Notes: generated from the sequence alone by a model not told the origin. DNA of 56,588 nucleotides from Lachnospiraceae bacterium (GCA_024696825.1 JAILGL010000106.1:1-56588); one strand, 5' to 3'; numbered from the stretch's first letter, positions 44,281 to 53,932 are shown. Numbers and translations are program-made.

Positions 44281-47200
44281 TTAATATCCGTCATTACGTA
44301 GGAGCTTATAGGTTCTGTCGCTATTCTTATCATCAATATATTCGAAATAATAATTATGATCCTCAATGTCCTTAGGAAGCATGGTAAAGCCTGATTCAAT
44401 GCATTCCTCAATCTTATCTACAAGCTCATCCTCATTCATGGCTCTTCTACCAAAGAGCTCATTATCCATGTCTATATAACTTCCATGAGCCTCATTATAT
44501 TTATCTATATCAAACTGATAGAATATAACCGGTTTCTTCTGGTAATAAACATCCCAGCAAACACTTGAATAGTCAGTGATAAGCATATGACATCTCATCA
44601 TAATCTCATTTAATGGCTTAGTGCCAAATGGAATGAGACTAATTCTGTCACCTGATATATCAAAGTTCTCAAGATAACCTGCAAACTTAGGATGAATATA
44701 GAAAATAATCCTTGTTTTATGCTTTTCAAGAAGCTTATCAAGTCTTTCGTTCTCAAGAAGTGAAGAATAATTCTTAAAATAATCACTCTCCATAAACTGC
44801 TCATTACTAACCTCTTCAAGCCAGGATCTCCAGGTAGGCATAATGAGAATAATCTTATCATCATCAGTCTTCTTATCCTCTAAAACATCCCATCTTGCAA
44901 ATCCTACAACAGGTGCCTTTGGCTCCGTATATCCAAAATATTTTGTAATGATTGACTGCTCAAACTTAGATGTGGTTGTATAATAAGTCATAGGGCTGCT
45001 ACCCTTCTTACCAAAGAGCTGGTCATCCTTTTTAAGGGCTGTAACACCATGCTGAAGGAAGAATATAGGTCTCTGCTCCATCTTAGATCTTATCATACTG
45101 GTCTTACTTCTCCATGCAAAGAGATGAGTTCTTGAATCTGAAGCAATATATAGATTAGCAGCAAGACAATAGAAAATATGCTTAAAGCTCATAAACTGAA
45201 TAATATGATCATCATATTCCTTAATCTTCTGATAATCAGCTGCTCTCTTATCAATTACATAATAAATATTTTTCTTCTCGTCCTCAGGAAGCTGTTCCAT
45301 ACAGTACTTGAAGAAATAATAACCATTATCCTGAGCCATCTGGCAGAACTTCTCATATACAAGCCAAATATGCTTTCTCTTATAAAATGGTTTTGCGAAA
45401 ATGTAGCATATAAGGGCAAAAATTTCCTTTCTAACGGTGGATGCAGCATCATACTCTGAATCCTGTCTGTACATATAAGCAAGACAGCCACCCTTGGTAT
45501 AATATGGGAAGGTCATATGGCCCTCTCCTGCATAATACTGTCTGTTAGTAAGATAGAAATTATACTTCCAGTTATTGTTCTTAAATTTAGCCTTTACAAT
45601 AACCTCTTCACCAAACCACTCACCTAAGACTCTGAAATCCCAGTAAAGCTCCCTAAGCTCAAGCTCTGAGAAATCAATCTTAGCAACTATTGTACAACTG
45701 CTTCCTGACATTTTTGTGGTAAATGGAATTTTAACGTCATAGGTATTAGCATTTCTATACCTGAGAACCACATCCTTAATCTTCATTCCAGGAAGAAGCT
45801 TTAAATTAACCTTTACTGTAGAAACACTCTTACTGCTCTTAATGCTTGAAATAGTAGCTGTAAGATATTCATTTAAAACCATGTCATTCTTACAAACCAG
45901 GATGGAAGCACCTATTCTAGGATGTCTTACATAAGGGATGGTAAGGATTGAAACCTCACCCTCTACATACTTAGCCTTAAACTCTTCACTTCCAACACCT
46001 ACCACCTTAATAGGTTTTAAAAATGCATCTTCAGTTCTGCATCTCTCTATATTTTTCTCATTAAAATAACTTAAGCTCTTATCTACAAATATACCGAGAA
46101 TCTTTTCACCGGTTTTATTATCTACAAGGATTCCACCTATTTCATATCTTCCACTCATATTGAGCTTCTCTTTACATTTAAGGAAATCCTCTTTGAAGAG
46201 ATTGTTCTTAATCTCATTTTTTCTAAGGTCTCTTCTGTAAACTATATTATGCTTATTATCAAAAAGTAAGAATGAACTAAGGGAGTAGCCTTCTTCAATA
46301 AGCTTTACACTTAAGAACTTACCATCACTAGCAAACTCAGCATCTATAGGTATAATTTCAGTGCTGGTAGCTGCAGTTTCCTCCTCTCCCACAAAGAAGT
46401 TCTCCACATAAGGAAGAACCACCTTAAGTCTTGGGAAGGTTCTCTTAAGCTCTCTCTCAGCAAGTCTCTTCTTAACCTTTTCATTACCAATCATACACAT
46501 AAACTCTTCAAAATAAGATCTTGGAGTGGTATTGGTAATAATTACATAATCAAAATCATCATTAAAATTATCATAGAGAATTGAACTTACGGTTTTATTA
46601 AAGAATTTCTTTTCAAAAAGAACTATGTCCTTAATATTAAGCTTGTCATATTTCTCTTTTCTTGAAGCCACAAACTTGCTTACGTTATTAAAATCTGACT
46701 TAGTCTTAGTTATTACAGGATGAACTACCTGTCTTGGAATATCAATATTATGAGAATAGTCTTCTATATCCAGACCTTCCTCTTTACCGTGAAGCACTAA
46801 GTCAAGCATCTTTCTAGGTGCATCGATAGAATCATATTTTATGAATTTCTCAGCATATTCACCATCAGTATAGGACTGCTTTAAAATATCCTCAGAAACT
46901 AAAAGATCTGTGAGGCTTTCGATATCATAGGTCATAGCAAACGGAAGCTCTTTAATATCAAAATACATACCTCTGTCTCTCATATAATCGTCATAATCAT
47001 ACATGAAAAGAACAATAGGCTTACCTGATACACTGTAATCAAAGAATACACTGGAGTAATCAGTAATAAGAGCATCCGTACAATTTAAAAATTCATAGTT
47101 ATTAACATTATCCGGGAAGCTCTGAATATGCTTATAGCTTCCAAGAGTTATAAATCTCTTTACAATTGGATGGAAATTAACGAATAAAACCTGATCATCC

Positions 47201-48006
47201 TTCATTCTCTTATCCAGATAGGTGAGCATTTTAGAAACCTCACGTGAATAAGAATCAAACTGGATGGCATGGTTAGAAGTACCTCTCCATGTAGGCATGT
47301 AGGCATATACAGTCTTATCTGTAAGGCCAAGCTTTTCTCTTATATTTTTATCAGCCTCTCTATCCATGAAAATACTGTTTCTAGGATAACCGCTTAAAGC
47401 CACCTTACCGGTATAAAGATTATTCAGGTTATAATCTCTCATAATGGCATCCTTAGTGAATTTATTAGGATGCATAAGATAGTCAGCCTGTAAGAAATTG
47501 TGCTGAACATTATACATAGATTCGATACCCATACGCATCTCTTTACCAAGAGTCTTAAGAGGGGTACCATGCCAGGTCTGAAGATAAACCTGATCATCCT
47601 TCTTTATGAAATAAACAGGAAAAGAACTGTTATTTATAAGATATTTGGCACTTGCAAGCACCTTAAGATATTTATATGATGAAACAGTCACAAGGGTAAC
47701 AGGAAGATTATTCTCCTTAATGAAAGCCTTGTGAGTCTTAATGTCATTAGTATTAGAGGCATAGAAAATCTCATATCCTTCAGCCTCTCCTGAATCCACT
47801 AATTCCTTTAACATAAAAAGAGGTGAATCAGATATAGTCTGTCCATGGAAGGACTCAAAAAGAATTCTGTTATCAACCACTTCAAGATGCTTATAATAAT
47901 GTCCATAGAAAAACTTCATCTTAGGTGGACGGGTAACAAATCTTCTAACATGATTTTTTGTATAATTTATAATACTCTTAATCTTTTTTCTAATCTTACC
48001 TAGCAT
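44281..48006 (-). CDS. tagF: two-headed CDP-glycerol glycerophosphotransferase (TagF-like)
   Basis: A 1241-residue protein with two glycerophosphotransferase-type catalytic regions. The first (about 60-400) has LQTWHGTPLKTLGKEM and ALITDYSSVFFDYSVSGKPI. The second (about 840-1241) has FFLQHGVTALKKDDQLF and MLITDYSSVCWDVYYQKKPV. Between them (about 430-830) is a beta-rich region without a recognised motif. Usual TagF has a single such C-terminal catalytic head. The start is ATG 48006, with AAGGGAG 10 nt upstream. With TagD and the TagB-like enzyme nearby it probably polymerises glycerol phosphate or a similar unit; two heads might alternate two units or prime and extend. Confidence 0.88.
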   Translation of the reverse strand: MLGKIRKKIKSIINYTKNHVRRFVTRPPKMKFFYGHYYKHLEVVDNRILFESFHGQTISDSPLFMLKELVDSGEAEGYEIFYASNTNDIKTHKAFIKENNLPVTLVTVSSYKYLKVLASAKYLINNSSFPVYFIKKDDQVYLQTWHGTPLKTLGKEMRMGIESMYNVQHNFLQADYLMHPNKFTKDAIMRDYNLNNLYTGKVALSGYPRNSIFMDREADKNIREKLGLTDKTVYAYMPTWRGTSNHAIQFDSYSREVSKMLTYLDKRMKDDQVLFVNFHPIVKRFITLGSYKHIQSFPDNVNNYEFLNCTDALITDYSSVFFDYSVSGKPIVLFMYDYDDYMRDRGMYFDIKELPFAMTYDIESLTDLLVSEDILKQSYTDGEYAEKFIKYDSIDAPRKMLDLVLHGKEEGLDIEDYSHNIDIPRQVVHPVITKTKSDFNNVSKFVASRKEKYDKLNIKDIVLFEKKFFNKTVSSILYDNFNDDFDYVIITNTTPRSYFEEFMCMIGNEKVKKRLAERELKRTFPRLKVVLPYVENFFVGEEETAATSTEIIPIDAEFASDGKFLSVKLIEEGYSLSSFLLFDNKHNIVYRRDLRKNEIKNNLFKEDFLKCKEKLNMSGRYEIGGILVDNKTGEKILGIFVDKSLSYFNEKNIERCRTEDAFLKPIKVVGVGSEEFKAKYVEGEVSILTIPYVRHPRIGASILVCKNDMVLNEYLTATISSIKSSKSVSTVKVNLKLLPGMKIKDVVLRYRNANTYDVKIPFTTKMSGSSCTIVAKIDFSELELRELYWDFRVLGEWFGEEVIVKAKFKNNNWKYNFYLTNRQYYAGEGHMTFPYYTKGGCLAYMYRQDSEYDAASTVRKEIFALICYIFAKPFYKRKHIWLVYEKFCQMAQDNGYYFFKYCMEQLPEDEKKNIYYVIDKRAADYQKIKEYDDHIIQFMSFKHIFYCLAANLYIASDSRTHLFAWRSKTSMIRSKMEQRPIFFLQHGVTALKKDDQLFGKKGSSPMTYYTTTSKFEQSIITKYFGYTEPKAPVVGFARWDVLEDKKTDDDKIILIMPTWRSWLEEVSNEQFMESDYFKNYSSLLENERLDKLLEKHKTRIIFYIHPKFAGYLENFDISGDRISLIPFGTKPLNEIMMRCHMLITDYSSVCWDVYYQKKPVIFYQFDIDKYNEAHGSYIDMDNELFGRRAMNEDELVDKIEECIESGFTMLPKDIEDHNYYFEYIDDKNSDRTYKLLRNDGY

Positions 48007-48100
48007 TAATATGTATCTCCCTTTATAATAAAAATCACCATTTCCATGAAAAAATCATGGTTATTTTAATAAAAAATACTGTTTCTAAAAAGCAAAATAA

Positions 48101-48123
48101 GGGACTGCTTAGAACACAGTCCC
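48101..48123 (-). terminator. weak terminator-like hairpin after tagD
   Basis: A 7-bp GC-rich stem (GGGACTG and complement) with a 9-nt loop lies 9 nt after the tagD stop. Only a broken T-run follows. It may reduce read-through into the tagF-like gene. Confidence 0.45.
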
Positions 48124-48131
48124 CAAAATAA

Positions 48132-48530
48132 TTATTCTTTACCTTTAAGCCCCAAATCACTTTTAATCTTAGTAGTAGATATACCTTCCGTTCTTGGAAG
48201 ATATACGACCTCACAATAATCCTTTAAGAAGTCAAATTTACCTTTCCAATCATCCCCCATAACAAATACATCTATATCATTATCCTTAACATCCTGGATT
48301 TTCTGTTCCCAGTTGTTCTCAGGAATAACCTTGTCCACATATTTAATTGCTTCAAGAATAACCTTTCTATCCTCATATGAATAATATGCCTTTTTATTTT
48401 TAATAGCATTAAATTCATCTGTAGAAATAGCAACCACAAGATAGTCCCCATACTCTCTTGCTCTTCTAAGAATATTAATATGTCCAACATGTAAAAGGTC
48501 AAATGTACCGTAAGTAATTACTTTTTTCAT
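48132..48530 (-). CDS. tagD: glycerol-3-phosphate cytidylyltransferase
   Basis: TagD makes CDP-glycerol from CTP and glycerol-3-phosphate, the donor for TagB and TagF. The 132-residue protein begins MKKVITYGTFDLLHVGHINI, with the HxGH nucleotide motif as HVGH, and ends with YLPRTEGISTTKIKSDLGL, the RTEGISTT motif. It is close to the Bacillus protein in length and sequence as I recall it. The start is ATG 48530 with GGAG 11 nt upstream; an in-frame ATG at 48551 would add seven residues over that site. It is separate from the polymerase by 125 nt. Confidence 0.95.
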   Translation of the reverse strand: MKKVITYGTFDLLHVGHINILRRAREYGDYLVVAISTDEFNAIKNKKAYYSYEDRKVILEAIKYVDKVIPENNWEQKIQDVKDNDIDVFVMGDDWKGKFDFLKDYCEVVYLPRTEGISTTKIKSDLGLKGKE

Positions 48531-48565
48531 CTTAAAAACATCTCCAATCATGTAAATACACGGGT

Positions 48566-48594
48566 ATTATACTATATAAAACCTTTTAAGTAAA
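48566..48594 (-). promoter_or_regulatory. candidate tagD promoter
   Basis: Minus strand: TTTACT (48594-48589), 17 bp, then a perfect TATAAT (48571-48566). The -35 box is imperfect and lies within the palindrome at 48588-48604. Confidence 0.5.
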
Positions 48595-48604
48595 GCATTT
48601 ACTT
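48588..48604. promoter_or_regulatory. palindrome over the tagD -35 region
   Basis: AAGTAAA-GCA-TTTACTT is a perfect 7-3-7 inverted repeat, 10 nt past the sulfotransferase-like gene stop and covering the tagD -35 box. It could be a repressor site or a weak hairpin terminator for the upstream gene. Confidence 0.45.
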
Positions 48605-48614
48605 TATATAAATG

Positions 48615-50708
48615 TTATTTTTTCTTATTTTTTAAGGTAATCTTATACTCTGTTTTGTAAAGATTATCTTCAGTTTTAATTACAAGTTTGTAGGTACCTG
48701 ACTTCATATTTGCAAATGACATGGAAACATAATAATGCTGATTAAGGAAGGCATTCATCTTCTGAGTGGAATCCTCAAAATCCTGCATATACATATTTTT
48801 ATCGTTATAGAGATACATTTTCTGAATCTCATGATCTCTACAGAAAATCTGAACCGTATCACCATAGGTACGGATATAATGATTATCCCTTTCAGATCCT
48901 TCACTGGTTTTTTCATCAAAGAATTTTGAAGAAATCATAGGAGCCATCTCACATTTTCTTATGAGATTATTCTTCTGAATACCCTTAACAACTACGCTTT
49001 CATAGAGAGAACCTACTATCATCTTCTTATCATCCACAAGATGATGTTTACTCATCTCATGAACATCAAAGCTAAATGTATGTGCAGTAAAGAAATCCTT
49101 CCTTACATTCATCTCGAAGATTTTCTCTCCTGTTTCATAATCAAACTGAACTATCTTTGAACGACAACCATCCTCATCCTCAGCCATAACAGCTGCAAAT
49201 GCATATATGGTATTAGTTTTCTCATCATAATTAAAATTCGCTCTGGTATTAGTAAGAGGAACCTGGAATCTCTTCTCATAACGGAAGGTCATATTCTTCT
49301 CGTCTATAGAGAAAACAACTACATAAGAATGTAAATCACCATCAAACCATTTTACTTTTCTTCTGTTAATTACATGGTTATCAAAAATACCTATATATAA
49401 TCTGTCAGGATCTGCCCCCTTAAGATTGTATATAATCTGAGCTCCATGCTGCTGATAGAACCACTGAACCTTCTTAGGATCCTGGTCCTTTTCAGGTTGA
49501 AGCACCTTGGCATATTCCTTAGTTCCCTCATAGAATTCAGGGTTGCAAAGAATCCATTTCATCTCCTCTGTCTTAAGATCCACCTTAGCCACAGAGTGAA
49601 TATTACGCATACATAAAATGAATGAATCATCCTCTTTCTGATATTCTATGGCATTAACATGAATCCAGTCAGCTCTGTTTTTAAATTTATCATCAAAATA
49701 ATCTGCAAGATTTATTTCTTTAATAAGCTTTCCTGTATTATAATCTATGAGTCTGACGGTGTTTTCCATGTAACCATCATATAATGAACTAGAAAGACCT
49801 ATAAATCTGCCATCTGCAGCACCTGCCCAATGATGAAAACCTTTCTCATCAAGGAAGGTTCTAAAGGATCTTCCCATAATATCTGTATGAACAGTAACAA
49901 CTGAATGTGCATTACCATACATAGGTCTTCTCATACCATGCTCTGAGAATAAAAATTCATTATTTCTAAGACCATATACACCATAAGCATGAGGAAGAGA
50001 AAGCATACTGCCTCTCATATTACCCCATCTGTCTATAACTCTGACACCTGCCGAGTAGCCTCCTGAAACAAAGAAGAACTCACTGGTTCTTTCATCTCCT
50101 TCTATTATAACCCTACCATCATCCTTATAATCATCAGGAATATTAGGCATATATACTTTTAAATTCTTTTTTGCAACTACATTTTTTTCTTCATCTAAAA
50201 GCTCTACAATAATTTTATTGACACATTTCTCATAGAGTCCCATAATGGCAACTCTATGTCTGTCAGAAAATATATTATCCTCTCCTACAAAATCAGGGGA
50301 ATCGAATTTACCCATTACAGTATATCTAACTGAATATTTTTCATCAGTATTAAAAACAAGTAAACAAACCTGACCTGAAATTGCATAAGGCTGTTTAATT
50401 AATAGTGGTTTTTTGAATTTGTATTTCTTAGAATCCAAAATTGACTCTATATATTTTTCTCGTATAAAAGTATGGTGAGTTTTACCTAGACAAATATTAG
50501 AAATATTAGTTTTAACTAATATAGGGGAACCTGTGTGCTCTTTAATTTTTTCTCCTGCTTTTGAATATACCCATACATAATCTCTAACGTATGCACCATA
50601 GACAAGTTCCTTAATAAACATAGCAGGTGATAGATTTAGTATAAATTTTGCCACACTCTTAATCGGATTTAGTATCGATTTTAAGTTTTCCTTTAATTGC
50701 ATTGACAC
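48615..50708 (-). CDS. arylsulfotransferase (ASST)-fold protein
   Basis: A 697-residue protein whose residues about 190-600 look like the six-bladed propeller of arylsulfate sulfotransferases. It has GFHHWAGAADGRFIG, the family-typical RADWIHVNAIEYQKED (near 346) and WFYQQHGAQIIYNLKGADP (near 418), with His residues where the family has catalytic or binding His. It has a hydrophobic/amphipathic N-terminus but no clear signal peptide, unlike periplasmic AssT, and a C-terminal beta domain. Known AssT enzymes move sulfate between phenols without PAPS. Divergence from cysD suggests use of activated sulfate or a sulfated intermediate. The start is GTG 50708 by Shine-Dalgarno spacing; ATG 50702 is possible. 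Confidence 0.75.
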   Translation of the reverse strand: MSMQLKENLKSILNPIKSVAKFILNLSPAMFIKELVYGAYVRDYVWVYSKAGEKIKEHTGSPILVKTNISNICLGKTHHTFIREKYIESILDSKKYKFKKPLLIKQPYAISGQVCLLVFNTDEKYSVRYTVMGKFDSPDFVGEDNIFSDRHRVAIMGLYEKCVNKIIVELLDEEKNVVAKKNLKVYMPNIPDDYKDDGRVIIEGDERTSEFFFVSGGYSAGVRVIDRWGNMRGSMLSLPHAYGVYGLRNNEFLFSEHGMRRPMYGNAHSVVTVHTDIMGRSFRTFLDEKGFHHWAGAADGRFIGLSSSLYDGYMENTVRLIDYNTGKLIKEINLADYFDDKFKNRADWIHVNAIEYQKEDDSFILCMRNIHSVAKVDLKTEEMKWILCNPEFYEGTKEYAKVLQPEKDQDPKKVQWFYQQHGAQIIYNLKGADPDRLYIGIFDNHVINRRKVKWFDGDLHSYVVVFSIDEKNMTFRYEKRFQVPLTNTRANFNYDEKTNTIYAFAAVMAEDEDGCRSKIVQFDYETGEKIFEMNVRKDFFTAHTFSFDVHEMSKHHLVDDKKMIVGSLYESVVVKGIQKNNLIRKCEMAPMISSKFFDEKTSEGSERDNHYIRTYGDTVQIFCRDHEIQKMYLYNDKNMYMQDFEDSTQKMNAFLNQHYYVSMSFANMKSGTYKLVIKTEDNLYKTEYKITLKNKKK

Positions 50709-51011
50709 TTTTCTCTCTCCTCTGTTATAACTTAATTAAAAATTTGCAGTATTTCACAAATGTACTACATCATTCTAATTATGCTACTTGTCAAAAATAC
50801 ACTAAAAATTAGATACTTTGGTGAATATTATTTGTCATTAGAAACTATATTTATAGTAATTAGTGACAATTTATCCACAAACTATATCTTTATTATATAT
50901 GAGTTGCATAATGTCTTCAAGTGAGTTATATTTATAATATTATTGTATTTTATAAATATATGCTTTCTTATATATACAATGCAAAGATTATATAAAAAGA
51001 GGATAAAAAAC
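50709..51011. other. divergent control region between the sulfotransferase-like gene and cysD
   Basis: About 300 bases with promoters expected in both directions. Rightward, TTGCAT-17-TATATT (50904-50932) is good. Leftward, a perfect TTGACA (50794-50789) is present but its -10 is unclear (TGTAGT with a 19-bp spacer). No open frame or RNA element is seen. The shared region would allow coordinate control of sulfate activation and transfer. Confidence 0.5.
50904..50932 (+). promoter_or_regulatory. cysD-cysNC promoter
   Basis: Plus strand: -35 TTGCAT (50904-50909), 17 bp, then -10 TATATT (50927-50932). The leader would be about 73 nt. Confidence 0.5.
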
Positions 51012-51911
51012 ATGAACAATTTATCACATCTTGACGCTCTCGAAGCAGAGGCAGTCTACATTATGAGAGAGGTTAGTGCTAACTTCGACAATCCCGTAAT
51101 GCTCTATTCTATCGGAAAAGACAGTTCGGTTATGCTTCATTTAGCACTCAAGGCATTTGCTCCTGAAAAACCTCCTTTCCCATTTTTACACGTTAACACA
51201 ACATGGAAATTCAAAGAAATGATTGAATTCAGAGAGCATGTTGCAGAGAAGTATTCATTAAATATGCTTGAGTACATTAATGAGGAAGGTGTAAAAAACA
51301 ACATCAATCCTTTCGATCATGGTTCAGCTTATACTGATATTATGAAGACTCAGGCTCTTAAGCAGGCTTTTGATAAGTATAAGTTTGATGCTGCATTTGG
51401 CGGCGGCAGACGTGATGAGGAAAAGTCCCGTGCTAAGGAAAGAATCTTCTCCTTCCGTAACGAAGATCATGCCTGGGACCCTAAGAATCAGCGTCCTGAA
51501 ATGTGGAAATTATATAACACAAAGATTTTTAAGGGTGAAGAGGTTCGTGTATTCCCACTTTCAAACTGGACAGAAAAAGATATTTGGATGTATATCCAGA
51601 GAGAAAATATAGAGATTCCTTCTCTGTACTTTGCTAAAGAACGTCCTGTCGTATATCGTGATGATAATATCATTATGGTTGATGATGACAGAATGAGACT
51701 ACTTCCAGGTGAGGAACCTGTTATGAAAAAGGTTCGTTTCAGAACTCTTGGCTGCTACCCTCTTACAGGAGGTATCGAGTCAGATGCAGATACATTAGAC
51801 GCTATTATAGAGGAAACTCTTGGTGCAGTATCAAGTGAAAGAACCAGCCGAGTTATCGATAAAGAGGCTCAGGGTTCCATGGAAAGAAGAAAGAGAGAGG
51901 GGTATTTCTAA
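51012..51911 (+). CDS. cysD: sulfate adenylyltransferase subunit 2
   Basis: CysD is the catalytic PP-loop subunit of the CysDN ATP sulfurylase that makes adenosine 5'-phosphosulfate from ATP and sulfate. The 299-residue protein has the PP-loop [18 protein letters not shown] (residues 32-49), [18 protein letters not shown] and the C-terminal [18 protein letters not shown] with [13 protein letters not shown]. The start is ATG 51012, 9 nt after GAGG; an in-frame ATG at 50943 would add a hydrophobic 23-residue leader with no ribosome site. It is directly followed by cysNC. CysDN is less common in Firmicutes than the single-chain Sat enzyme. Confidence 0.95.
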   Translation: MNNLSHLDALEAEAVYIMREVSANFDNPVMLYSIGKDSSVMLHLALKAFAPEKPPFPFLHVNTTWKFKEMIEFREHVAEKYSLNMLEYINEEGVKNNINPFDHGSAYTDIMKTQALKQAFDKYKFDAAFGGGRRDEEKSRAKERIFSFRNEDHAWDPKNQRPEMWKLYNTKIFKGEEVRVFPLSNWTEKDIWMYIQRENIEIPSLYFAKERPVVYRDDNIIMVDDDRMRLLPGEEPVMKKVRFRTLGCYPLTGGIESDADTLDAIIEETLGAVSSERTSRVIDKEAQGSMERRKREGYF

Positions 51912-53738
51912 ATGCAGGATTTACTTAAGTTTATAACATGTGGTAGCGTCGACGACGGAAAATCCACACTTATTGGACATATGCTCTATGATTCAAAGCT
52001 TATATTCTCTGACCAGGAGGAATCTCTTAAATTAGAGAGTCAGGTAGGTAGTAACGATGGTAATCTGGACTACTCTCTTCTCCTTGACGGACTTATGGCA
52101 GAAAGAGAACAGGGCATAACCATAGATGTAGCTTATAGATATTTTACAACTAATAACCGTAGCTTCATCGTTGCTGATACTCCAGGTCATGAAGAGTATA
52201 CACGTAACATGGCTGTTGGTGCTTCATTTGCAGACCTTGCTGTTATCTTAGTTGACTCAAGCAAGGGTATTCTTACTCAGACTAAGAGACACACTCGTAT
52301 CTGTGCTCTTATGGGTATTAAGCATGTTGTATATGCAGTTAATAAGATTGATATAGTTGATTATAGTCATTCAACCTATGATCAGATTTGTTTAGATATA
52401 CAGAAGATTTGTCTTGAATATAATTTCAAGAGTGTTTTCACCATTCCTGTATCAGCTACAATCGGTGATAACCTAACAACCAAATCTACTAAAACTCCTT
52501 GGTATGAAGGACCTACACTTCTTGAGTATCTCGAGAATATCGATGTTAACACAGCTGATAAGGACAGCGGTTCAATCCTTCCTATCCAGAGAGTATGTCG
52601 TCCAAACCGCGAATTCAGAGGATTCCAGGGTGAGATTATTCTTGGAAGTTTTAAGAAGGGCGACGAGATTACTGTTCTTCCATCAGAAGAAAAAGCTCAT
52701 ATTAAGGCAGTTTACAACCTTGATAAAGAAACAGACGAAGCTTCAAAGGGACAGGCTGTTACAGTTTCTCTCGACAAGGAAATCGACGTTTCAAGAGGTT
52801 CAGTTATCTTAAAGGATACAGATCTTTACAAGGGTAAGCTTTTCAGAGCAAAGATTCTTTGGATGGATGATAAGAAGCTTGTTGCAGGTAAGAACTACTC
52901 TATCAAGCTTTCTACTGCAGAATCACTTGCAACAGTAATGAATATTAAGCATAAGATTGATGTCAATGAAGGTTCTAAGGTCTATACAGACAAGGTTTAT
53001 AAGAACGAAATTGCAGTTATTGATTTAGCCTGCAAGGATGTCATGATTTATAATAAGTTCAAAAATGTTAAGGAAATGGGGTCATTTATCCTTATTGATA
53101 ATGTAACACATCAGACTGCTGCCTGCGGTGTTATCGAGCATAACCTTCGTCGTGATGAGAATATCATCTATCAGAAAATGGATATCACCCGCGATTTAAG
53201 AAGTGCTCAGAAGAACCAGAAGCCTAAAACTATATGGTTTACAGGTCTTTCAGGTTCAGGTAAGTCTACTCTTGCCAATGCTCTTGAGAAGAGACTTTTC
53301 GCAGACGGAAAGCACACCATGAGTCTTGACGGTGATAACATAAGACTTGGACTTAACAAGAACTTAGGCTTTAAGGAGCAGGATAGAATCGAGAATATAA
53401 GACGTATTGCAGAGGTTGCCAAGCTCTTAAATGATGCTGGTGTAATCGCAATTACATCTTTCATCTCTCCTTTCCTTTCAGACAGAGAGAATGCCAAGAG
53501 TATTATTGGTCGTGAGAACTTTATCGAAATCTATGTAAGCACACCTCTTGAGGAATGCGAAAAGAGAGATGTTAAGGGACTCTATAAGAAAGCACGTGCC
53601 GGCGAGATTCCTAACTTCTCAGGTATCTCAAGTCCATATGAGCCACCAAAGGAGCCAGACCTTACAATAGATACAAGCAAGGTAAGTCTTGAGGATGCTG
53701 TAGAATTAATCTACAAGAAAATTTCAGATTCAATCTAA
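51912..53738 (+). CDS. cysNC: fused sulfate adenylyltransferase GTPase subunit and APS kinase (CysN-CysC, NodQ-like)
   Basis: A 608-residue bifunctional protein. Residues 1-420 are the CysN GTPase that drives ATP sulfurylase: CGSVDDGKSTLIGHMLYDS, ADTPGHEEYTRNMAVGASFA and YAVNKIDIVD, followed by EF-Tu-like beta domains. Residues about 430-608 are APS kinase: IWFTGLSGSGKSTLANAL (P-loop), SLDGDNIRLGLNKNLGF and FSGISSPYEPPKEPDL. The product is therefore PAPS, the universal sulfate donor, as in the rhizobial NodPQ pair used for Nod-factor sulfation. The start ATG directly abuts the cysD stop (TAAATG). Arg CGT codons appear often in this pair beside the AGA used by neighbours. Confidence 0.95.
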   Translation: MQDLLKFITCGSVDDGKSTLIGHMLYDSKLIFSDQEESLKLESQVGSNDGNLDYSLLLDGLMAEREQGITIDVAYRYFTTNNRSFIVADTPGHEEYTRNMAVGASFADLAVILVDSSKGILTQTKRHTRICALMGIKHVVYAVNKIDIVDYSHSTYDQICLDIQKICLEYNFKSVFTIPVSATIGDNLTTKSTKTPWYEGPTLLEYLENIDVNTADKDSGSILPIQRVCRPNREFRGFQGEIILGSFKKGDEITVLPSEEKAHIKAVYNLDKETDEASKGQAVTVSLDKEIDVSRGSVILKDTDLYKGKLFRAKILWMDDKKLVAGKNYSIKLSTAESLATVMNIKHKIDVNEGSKVYTDKVYKNEIAVIDLACKDVMIYNKFKNVKEMGSFILIDNVTHQTAACGVIEHNLRRDENIIYQKMDITRDLRSAQKNQKPKTIWFTGLSGSGKSTLANALEKRLFADGKHTMSLDGDNIRLGLNKNLGFKEQDRIENIRRIAEVAKLLNDAGVIAITSFISPFLSDRENAKSIIGRENFIEIYVSTPLEECEKRDVKGLYKKARAGEIPNFSGISSPYEPPKEPDLTIDTSKVSLEDAVELIYKKISDSI

Positions 53739-53829
53739 TCAGGTTTAATCTATATTTTTAATAAAATGCTTTTATGTTTTTAGAGCTTTAAGTCTTATTG
53801 ACTTAAACCCTAAGATTCCAACATAAAAT

Positions 53830-53876
53830 AACGCCAAATGCTTTCCCACGAGGATTGTATTTGGCGTTTCTTTTTG
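53830..53876 (+). terminator. terminator after cysNC
   Basis: A 10-bp stem AACGCCAAAT (53830-53839) pairs with 53859-53868; a 19-nt loop lies between. A T-rich tail follows on the plus strand. The reverse orientation has a weaker T-run and might help end the convergent transcript containing folA. Confidence 0.8.
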
Positions 53877-53932
53877 TTTTATTAATATTTATAACTCTAC
53901 ATTCTTATATTTAATATTATCGTCTAACTTTT

